From contig DMNP01000191.1 of NCBI GenBank assembly GCA_003452695.1, positions 1 to 10,301 on the forward strand: DNA of 10,301 nucleotides, given 5' to 3'. Source of the DNA: Eggerthellaceae bacterium (GTDB taxonomy: Bacteria; Actinomycetota; Coriobacteriia; Coriobacteriales; Eggerthellaceae). The position numbers and the translations under genes are program-made. The stretch's first letter is position 1. Each line of letters starts with the position of its first letter. Below the pieces are notes generated by a model that worked only from the letters and a program-made list of their open reading frames with translations, was not told where the DNA came from and did no database searches. Of the stretch, positions 9,001-10,301 are shown piece after piece.

Positions 9001-10274
9001 ACCAGGAGGCGACGGCCGCCCACGCGACGGGTCACGAGTGGGGCGAGTGGCGCATTACCAAGGCGCCCACGGAGAGCGAAGATGGCATGGAAGAGCGCAC
9101 GTGTCGCCACGACCCAGCCCACACGCAGTCGCGCGTCATCTCCAAGCTCGGCCATGTCCATGAGCTCGCCAAGGTGGAGGGCAAGGCGGCCACCTGCACC
9201 GAAGACGGCATTGCCGAGCACTGGAAGTGCGAGGAGTGCGGCATGCTTTTCCGGGATGCCGGCGCAACGCAGTGGATTCACGAGGAGGCGACGGTCGTCC
9301 ATGCGCTCGGCCACGAGTGGGGCGAGGCGACCTACGAGTGGAACGCCGATAACACCGAGGTGACGGCAACGCACGTGTGCTTGCGCGATGCGACCCATTC
9401 CGAATCGGAGACGGTGGAAGCGAAAACCCTGACATATGTACAGCCCACCTGCACGCAAGCGGGCAAATCGCTCATCATCTCGAAGCTTTTCAGAGGCGAA
9501 GGGTTCATGCCGCAGGTGAAACAGGGTGGTGCCGTGCCCGCGCTCGGGCACAGCTGGGGCGCCTGGACGAAGTTGAACGACACGCAGCATCAGCGCGTCT
9601 GCGCACACGATGCCTCGCATGTGCAAAAAGCCAATCACGTTTGGGGCACCGGCAAGGTTACCAAGAAGCCGACTGCCTATAAGACCGGCGTGCGCACGTA
9701 CACGTGCGCGGAATGCAAGGCTACCAAGACCGAAATCATTCCCACCACCGTGAAGAAGGGCGCGTCGTACAAGGTGCGCGGCAACACCTACAAGGTAATG
9801 AGCAACACGGCCAAGAAGCGCACGGTTACGCTGGTGAAGGCAAAGCCCGTGAAAAAGGGCAAGCGGTTTGCCGTGCCGGCGAAGGTGAAGATAAAGGGCG
9901 CGACCTACAAGGTTATCGCCATAGGCGCGAAGGCCTTCAAGGGATCGAAGGCGGCGAAGATTACCGTTGGCAAGAACGTGAGGGCCGTCGGCAAGAAATC
10001 GTTCGCCGGGGCGAAGAAGGTGAAGACGATTGTCGTGGGCGCGGGCGTGAAGAGGATAGCCGCCAAGTCGTTCGCCACGAACAAGGCGCTGCGCACTCTG
10101 CAGGTGAAGACGAAGCTGCTGAAGAAGGCAACCGTGAAGCGCAGCCTGGCCGGTTCGAAGGTGAAGACGCTGAAAGTTAAGGTCGGGCCGAAAGCCCTGA
10201 ACAAGAGGTACGTGAAGGCATACAAGAAGATCTTCGTGAAGAGCAATAGTGGCAGGAAGGTGACCGTGCGGTAG
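1..10274 (+). CDS. Giant modular surface protein, 5'-partial: beta-helix repeats, PI-PLC-like domain, Cna_B domains, Cys/His repeats and basic LRR-like tail
   Basis: The frame is open from base 1 (first whole codon at 3) to a TAG at 10272. Codons before the ATG at 24 read IYNHGGT, continuing the repeat pattern, and no ribosome binding site precedes that ATG, so the real start and signal peptide are upstream. In order the protein has about 2,000 residues of Pmp-like right-handed beta-helix, a PI-PLC X-type domain (residues about 2019-2400), a Listeria-Bacteroides repeat, three Cna_B-like domains, five GHxWGEW/cysteine modules and a lysine-rich LRR_5-like cap. No LPXTG motif or terminal hydrophobic anchor is present, so attachment, if any, is probably non-covalent through the cationic tail. 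The repeat types are typical of extracellular proteins of Gram-positive gut anaerobes, so export is inferred. A role as an adhesin carrying a phosphodiesterase is also inference. The reading frame is intact throughout, with no frameshift seen. Confidence 0.95.
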   Translation, partial: IYNHGGTMSLDGVTITDNGTRGAGGGGINNKGTATVTNCTISRNVADQGGGGIYNDGNLTLTDCTISDNTSKDNGGGMNTHNTATVSDCTFTNNSAAVDGGALYTYDCTVTLTGCTINNNKAEASGGAIRVYGGTVELDHTTLSKNDATWYGGGIYINNDATLKLFNSTSITDNIGYHGGGGAYVESQTTEVQVGSGVVVKDNQANNLYLKGDKKLNVIEKLAEGTAIGVSLENYGGTFTTGFNENNPDVDPNSVFVAEPGYSVVRDKENGEAHVVTSDWIYLQALIDQAAESGEMFILDRSWQAADENDALVIPAGKQKVTIDLNGYTIDRHRSSYVADGEVFTVNGELSIVDNSYEKKGAVRGGYGDVGGIRVNGGGTLKLQSGNITGNHSTAGGGGVRVFEGGTMETFGGTISGNTSDADGGGVYNSGTFTNSICSISNNKAGGSGGGIYNTGTATLGSGAVSSNKANASGGGIHMAGGTLIANAGGTPVDISSNTAQGDGGGLYVAGGTAATFNAGTITSNSTGGSGGGAYLAEGGTLNFYDATMTSNYAAYDGGGIYNSKGAFNVKGAPQVTQNAAPIGRNILLAQDSRVTIADALGTAESGKAHLDVITLDSAQPLTSGFTAKNCDITCFTTNDADQNQLEKHDDGELYVKQGAGDMEARSWAELEDAVRNVPDGGTAVLKADVIADDDDIRILLGGGKHLTIDLNGYKVDRNLGNSGDDEGEDGHVFEVDGDATLTIKDTVGTGVITGGYADNGGGVYVHEGSALNLQGGTLMNNRADEDGGGIYVRGTLVAAGGAIVRNAADDNGGGIYSEDDGSLDLSNTVISNNTSGNEGGGLDIRVETASIKGCSIRDNVANDDGGGINVDRGDLLLAIENTDIVGNTTNGGHKGGGIFLNDGGINMTGGSISNNFADDGGGIYNDDCYLTLDGVTLSGNRTDEHGGAGISNHGKTDLTNCTFSGNVAVGEGGAIYCGADHDDSESNDNHLTATNCTFDGNESTGSSGGGICTGIQTNLTNCTLTGNKAHDSGGALCVHGDTYYSDFHHFYLQYISDVVIDGGTISGNEATEHGGGIMTSTDAQLKLYGNTSELKIAENSCSLTGSGVYVHGETHLLELAGKVTVDGNDAESDLFLADDMCVKVTGPLDGSQVRVALERGAGTFTKGLEDHASGVDPDTFFLAPTGQWVLPDDDGEAQVVPSDWSLLQRMIDETEDGATLKLERDWKAAVQENESLKVAGKSITIDLAGHTIDRARSSHEAAGEAFTVSGTLTVTDTSEGAAGKICGGYGDGGGVVVQDGGTLNMQGGNISGNRGKTGAGVLVGSGGQLNMTGGTIKENHADVDGGGVYSAGTTEMTGGQITGNEASGSGGGISTVDGATLKFGNAPIVAENIASQGSNLMLAPNVVMTITQKLSQDARIDLVAQSPNRAFTSGLTTSGSADVAQTVFTYDKVADRLEVRDDGELHLIQGAEDVVEVGDWQALQNAINDENNRDKVIRLANDITASDDDDRLLLDGKSVIVDLNGHTLNRDLDDDDRNGHVFEVLGGSTLTIRDTAGAGRVTGGYAKHGGAINIAGDSTCIVEGGTFIGNRASDEGGAFYVYGTLKMTGGVITQNTTDSGGGIFVDENGTIELTDVVIVNNKAEKWGGGAINNKGNATLANCTIKENWADNEGGAIYNGEKQLTIDGCTITDNSSSGGGGLCCYGTVNISHTTISNNYGDDYGGGLYTRGVVNISDSHIANNKGKTDGGGIFNQGGLLTATGTDFSGNSTEAGGGALNNKGTATLTGCTMTGNHADSEGGCIYEGTDGATTIDGCTIQNNSCGKDGGAIAACGTMTVSNSTISENTAEVGGAGVYSYGDTTIVGTTIESNKAKDTGGGLLSRKRTLTLDGATVTENSASSFGGGLMVEGGSGDVIVKGATTVKSNGGSGDVYLSAGKVLTVGGALEDDAGNAASISFRTESGLGTIFTSGYSDTNAGKNPATYFSSNDGYLVYLEGVEASTMKETAEDEPFVDPGSQVNPDVGTLTAVNWMSGISGERRVNEINLPGTHDSATNMVKGNLSTGALMDYIQKGGAALGAIIGFSLVGLGAAPVFGVLLSHDLANAINDYCSTFANCQTRYIDEQLQDGVRHLDLRCNTYYVEAGWPSKPKKDNGVDLYLCHGKVEMTGTFYAYDERTSKHGTTDYITFRDALGWIKTFLEEHPTETITMNVQVESVDDVQEEGIARIKKHIHEELATQINPSTGKPYLYMEDGVFGKLYSEYPKLKDCRGQVVLDCGDGDAEILGGLKKGVGLTSVEGPDGDYTDNAEQKIRNLQRFFADHGYDDLPSTAYEAINFLYSVGTNGTDSRSIPQITPLEIAEDVLEALFGEDGLLLNKEGKYIGLINMDDALAENNKVVWSSNFFNSLQYCKVTSKSGLDDGMEKVSYVLYGTKIDIPDCIYSNPTSDGKYFQTWQGTMDNSASGTTWTSDPSETFIITGDTTFTAQWGEQNTPVSVMWRDAENKDNLRPGKLSIAVNGIEQPVEVLPSKNWKVAVPGDVKVGDITVNWDGISADDPAKYTCEVREREGGIGIVIELTHTPQGEVQANGTVRWVDKDDAAGKRPENVTVHLVADNSRVIDSAIVTAENGWAWDLGTRPQYVDGAEVNYSVREDAVEGYSTYDKGFEIINAYGNVDGTTELVGMIVWSDDGNKGGTRPDRMTVNLLKDGQIIDSQDVGPGANGLWTVDFEVLGSLDAAAYTVTTETVPGYTTKAFDLQQTGGILMVVNTVEGHEHKPEKVEMVLLEPTCTTDGLKRTVELCAECGEVFADEQETLTATGHDWGEWKTVKEATSTQVGEEKRVCKHDSSHVQTRLIPKKDHEHALTKVEGKAATCTEDGIVEHYRCTGGTDPCGLCFRDAEGTDWIHEEATIAHAIGHDWGEWTVVQEPSELSFGFERRVCANDPAHVQVRMIPMTGHVHGLVHVDAKEATCTDNGNIEYWKCEEGENPCGLYFRDAAGTQWIHQEATAAHATGHEWGEWRITKAPTESEDGMEERTCRHDPAHTQSRVISKLGHVHELAKVEGKAATCTEDGIAEHWKCEECGMLFRDAGATQWIHEEATVVHALGHEWGEATYEWNADNTEVTATHVCLRDATHSESETVEAKTLTYVQPTCTQAGKSLIISKLFRGEGFMPQVKQGGAVPALGHSWGAWTKLNDTQHQRVCAHDASHVQKANHVWGTGKVTKKPTAYKTGVRTYTCAECKATKTEIIPTTVKKGASYKVRGNTYKVMSNTAKKRTVTLVKAKPVKKGKRFAVPAKVKIKGATYKVIAIGAKAFKGSKAAKITVGKNVRAVGKKSFAGAKKVKTIVVGAGVKRIAAKSFATNKALRTLQVKTKLLKKATVKRSLAGSKVKTLKVKVGPKALNKRYVKAYKKIFVKSNSGRKVTVR
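3..836 (+). repeat. Beta-helix module B0 (3' part): cysteine-bearing coils and closing cap
   Basis: About seven coils of 25-26 residues carry GGGI/GGAI turns followed by strands of the form TxCTIxxN. Cysteine codons recur at 117, 192, 267 and 345, which is a 25, 25, 26-residue spacing. This suits stacked rungs of a right-handed parallel beta-helix (Pmp-like or pectate-lyase-like fold). From about 570 the repeats stop and a cap follows, with NLYLKGDKKLNVIEKL, then GGTFTTGF, DPNSVF and NGEAHVV. Equivalent caps close the later B modules, so this is the end of a B-type unit whose beginning lies upstream. The likely function is a structural stalk or adhesive surface; no catalytic motif was recognised. 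Confidence 0.8.
837..2000 (+). repeat. Beta-helix module A1 (388 residues)
   Basis: The module opens with DWIYLQALIDQ and a capping region containing TIDLNGYTIDRHRSS, then GEVFTVNGELSIVDNS and GGYGDVGG. About eight coils follow with GGGVYNSG, GGGIYNTG, GGGLYVAG and similar turns. Unlike the B modules it is almost free of cysteine, with one visible in NSICSISNN. It closes with a cap containing NILLAQDSRVTIADAL, PLTSGF and HDDGELYV. It aligns with module A2 (3612-4439) over the opening cap, especially the TIDRxRSS motif, but has about four more coils. The role is inferred to be structural. Confidence 0.8.
2001..3611 (+). repeat. Beta-helix module B1 (537 residues)
   Basis: The opening cap reads SWAELEDAV, then an acidic DDDDIRILL segment, TIDLNGYKVDRNL, GHVFEVDGDATLTIKDT and TGGYADNGGG. 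About twelve coils follow, many with cysteine at the same strand position, for example TNCTFSGN, TNCTFDGN and TNCTLTGN with Cys codons at 2886, 2991 and 3069. One coil carries an acidic loop around DHDDSESNDN and another carries an AT-rich insertion near 3129-3185. The closing cap has DLFLADDMCVKV, GAGTFTKGL, DPDTFF and DDGEAQVV, matching the B0 cap. The length is nearly equal to that of module B2, which supports duplication of a large unit. Confidence 0.8.
3129..3185 (+). other. AT-rich aromatic insertion within a beta-helix coil
   Basis: Between the GGALCVHG turn and the next GGTISGN strand the protein gains an aromatic, histidine-containing segment (TYYSDFHHFYLQYISDVV). By hand count, bases 3129-3173 contain 14 G or C in 45, about 31 %, in a gene otherwise near 60 %. 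Codons such as TCA, TTG, CAA and ATA are used here but are uncommon elsewhere in the gene. The reading frame is preserved. It probably forms a loop bulging from the helix. Whether it is an acquired insertion or simply a segment rich in Tyr, Phe, His and Ile codons cannot be told from one sequence. Confidence 0.6.
3612..4439 (+). repeat. Beta-helix module A2 (276 residues, short)
   Basis: It opens with DWSLLQRMIDE and a cap with TIDLAGHTIDRARSS, GEAFTVSGTLTVTDTS and GGYGDGGG, clearly paralogous to A1. Only about four coils follow, the last with GGGVYSAG and GGGISTVDG, and they contain no cysteine. The closing cap contains NLMLAPNVVMTITQKL, AFTSGLTT and RDDGELHLI, matching the A1 cap. A2 is about 110 residues shorter than A1 because coils are fewer, as expected if coil number changes by recombination between repeats. 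The role is inferred to be structural. Confidence 0.8.
4440..6056 (+). repeat. Beta-helix module B2 (about 539 residues)
   Basis: It opens with DWQALQNAIND and a cap with DDDDRLLL, DLNGHTLNRDL, GHVFEVLGGSTLTIRDT and TGGYAKHGG, paralogous to B1. About fourteen coils follow with GGAIYNGE, GGGLYTRG, GGGALNNKG and similar turns. Cysteine recurs at the strand position in ANCTIKEN, DGCTITDN, TGCTMTGN and DGCTIQNN (Cys codons at 4989, 5067, 5367 and 5448). The closing cap has DVYLSAGKVLTVGGAL, GTIFTSGYSD, NPATYF and YLVYLEGVE. It is followed by an acidic linker (ETAEDEPFVDPG) that leads to the PI-PLC-like domain. Confidence 0.8.
6078..7220 (+). other. PI-PLC X-type phosphodiesterase domain
   Basis: This region (residues about 2019-2400) matches the bacterial phosphatidylinositol-specific phospholipase C fold by recognisable motifs. 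These are NWM, NLPGTHDSAT (His2043, Asp2044), DGVRHLDLR (Asp2126, Arg2128), LYLCHGK (His2154), TFLEEHPTETITM, RGQVVL, NFLYSV and YIGLINMDD (Asp2380). In Bacillus cereus PI-PLC the corresponding residues are His32, Asp33, Asp67, Arg69, His82 and Asp274. These form the metal-independent general acid-base machinery that cleaves the phosphodiester. The pocket residues that bind inositol in B. cereus look changed here: Lys115 aligns near Gln2205/Val2206 and Arg163 with Gly2270. Activity is therefore likely, but the substrate is uncertain. About 48 extra residues separate the first His from the Asp/Arg motif. The alignment was made by eye from memory of the family. Confidence 0.85.
6225..6296 (+). 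other. Hydrophobic insertion in the PI-PLC-like domain
   Basis: Residues 2068-2091 form a continuous uncharged stretch rich in Ala, Gly, Leu, Ile, Val and Phe, starting AALGAIIGFSLVG. It lies between the first catalytic histidine and the Asp/Arg motif. It is long enough to span or insert into a membrane. It uses a TTA leucine codon at 6264, rare in this gene, which also breaks the antisense open frame. The sequence does not show whether it is a lipid-contacting helix, a buried core helix or a true transmembrane segment. Confidence 0.65.
7245..7463 (+). repeat. Listeria-Bacteroides (InlB B-repeat / Flg_new-like) repeat
   Basis: About 70 residues follow the phosphodiesterase domain with the usual pattern of this small beta-grasp repeat. 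A strand (VSYVLYGTKIDIPD) is followed by a central YFQTWQG and a closing TGDTTFTAQW. Such repeats act as spacers in surface proteins of Gram-positive bacteria. Here there is a single copy between the PI-PLC-like domain and the Cna_B-like array. The family assignment rests on the F..W and T.TAQW signatures. Confidence 0.65.
7476..7730 (+). other. Cna_B-like domain 1 (degenerate)
   Basis: The segment begins VSVMWRDAENKDNLRPGKLSIAV, the opening WxDxxNxDxxRPxxLxV pattern of Cna_B beta-sandwich domains (Trp2490). It closes with a strand IGIVIELTHTP. Neither the usual first-strand lysine nor the usual last-strand asparagine is seen, so the intramolecular isopeptide bond typical of many Cna_B domains is not expected. 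It probably works as a stalk spacer. Confidence 0.65.
7749..8009 (+). other. Cna_B-like domain 2
   Basis: It has the opening GTVRWVDKDDAAGKRPENVTV (Trp2584), a central NGWAWDLG strand, an acidic SVREDAVEGYS segment (Glu2643) and the closing IINAY strand (Asn2660). This order is characteristic of Cna_B. The Glu and Asn of the isopeptide triad appear present, but the residue two before the tryptophan is Val, not the usual Lys. Bond formation is therefore doubtful. Confidence 0.75.
8031..8303 (+). other. Cna_B-like domain 3
   Basis: It has the opening GMIVWSDDGNKGGTRPDRMTV (Trp2677), the central NGLWTVDF strand, TVTTETVPGYT (Glu2735) and closing MVVNTV (Asn2758). Like domain 2 it retains Glu and Asn but has Ile in place of the first-strand Lys. 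It is followed directly by the Cys/His modules. It probably extends the stalk between the enzyme domain and the C-terminal region. Confidence 0.75.
8307..9749 (+). repeat. Five tandem Cys/His modules (TCTxDG...CxxC...GHxWGEW type)
   Basis: The modules begin near 8310, 8571, 8862, 9153 and 9429. Each has TCTxxG, then a cysteine pair, GHxWGEW or GHSWGAW, then (R/H)VCxxDxxHxQ. Units 2 and 3 are both exactly 291 bases. They share a widened Cx6C pair, while units 1 and 4 have CxxC (CAECG, CEECG). Unit 5 lacks the CxxC at that place, carries an alternative hydrophobic strand (SLIISKLFRG), and has a later CAEC at its end. Such modules are common in surface proteins of gut Gram-positive anaerobes. 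The conserved Cys and His suggest zinc-ribbon-like metal binding, but this is inference and no function is established here. Confidence 0.8.
9750..10271 (+). other. C-terminal polycationic LRR_5-like cap, probable wall-association domain
   Basis: The last 174 residues (3243-3416) begin VKKGASYKVRGNTYKV and contain short LRR_5 (BspA-like) units such as IAIGAKAFKGSKAAKITVG, VGKKSFAGAKKVKTIVVG and IAAKSFATNKALRTLQV. They finish in the YKKIFVKSNSGRKVTV type ending seen on many clostridial and coriobacterial surface proteins. By hand count there are 44 Lys and 10 Arg and no Asp or Glu at all. There is no LPXTG, no hydrophobic tail and no GW or SLH motif. Electrostatic attachment to anionic wall polymers is the most plausible role; this is inference. 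Confidence 0.8.
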
Positions 10275-10301
10275 AACACGCATTGCCAAGCCGATGGCGG
10301 G
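10275..10301 (+). other. Short 3' flank after the stop codon
   Basis: Only 27 bases follow the TAG. They contain a weak GCC-GAT-GGC inverted repeat near the window edge but no stable hairpin or T-run. A terminator cannot be judged from what is visible. Confidence 0.3.

Noticed and set aside
8391..10289. Long antisense open frame (about 632 codons) opposite the C-terminal region
   Set aside because: It uses the same codon boundaries as the real gene, so its stops could arise only from TTA, CTA or TCA codons in the sense strand, which are rare in this GC-rich gene. The translation shows only repeats mirrored from the sense protein and no recognisable domain.
10275..10301. Rho-independent terminator after the stop codon
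   Set aside because: Only a three-base-pair inverted repeat is visible and no T-run follows before the window ends.

Overview
The window is almost entirely one open reading frame on the + strand. It is already open at base 1 and ends at a TAG at 10272-10274, and it encodes at least 3,423 residues of a giant, modular, presumably secreted or cell-surface protein. The true start, signal peptide, promoter and ribosome binding site lie upstream of the window. Residue numbers below count from the in-frame ATG at 24 as residue 1. That ATG is a convenience and is not the start. No RNA gene, mobile element, CRISPR array or second gene is supported. Long open frames on the opposite strand share codon boundaries with the real gene and are composition shadows.

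Organism: the sequence is GC-rich (about 60 % by eye). It combines Pmp-like beta-helix repeats, Cna_B domains, repeated GHxWGEW/cysteine modules and a lysine-rich LRR_5-like C-terminal cap. This combination points to a Gram-positive gut anaerobe. I favour a coriobacterium (Eggerthellaceae or relatives), from general knowledge of the class and not from a database match.

Layout. Bases 1-6056 are about 2,000 residues of right-handed parallel beta-helix with roughly 45 coils carrying GGGI(Y)N-type turns. They are organised as alternating long modules: the end of a B-type module, then A1, B1, A2, B2. Each module opens with a capping strand set around a DLNGxTxxR motif and closes with a cap ending in DGE. 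Bases 6078-7220 encode a PI-PLC X-type phosphodiesterase domain. It keeps the catalytic His/Asp/Arg/His residues but has a diverged inositol pocket and a hydrophobic insertion. Next come a Listeria-Bacteroides (InlB-B/Flg_new-like) repeat (7245-7463), three Cna_B-like beta-sandwiches (7476-8303), five cysteine/histidine modules (8307-9749) and a 174-residue tail with no acidic residue (9750-10271).

Likely working model (inference): a long beta-helix stalk or adhesin projects an enzymatic phosphodiesterase domain. The C-terminal polycationic LRR-like tail holds the protein on the anionic cell wall without a sortase motif. The fusion of a PI-PLC fold to a giant alternating beta-helix is the most interesting aspect of the window.
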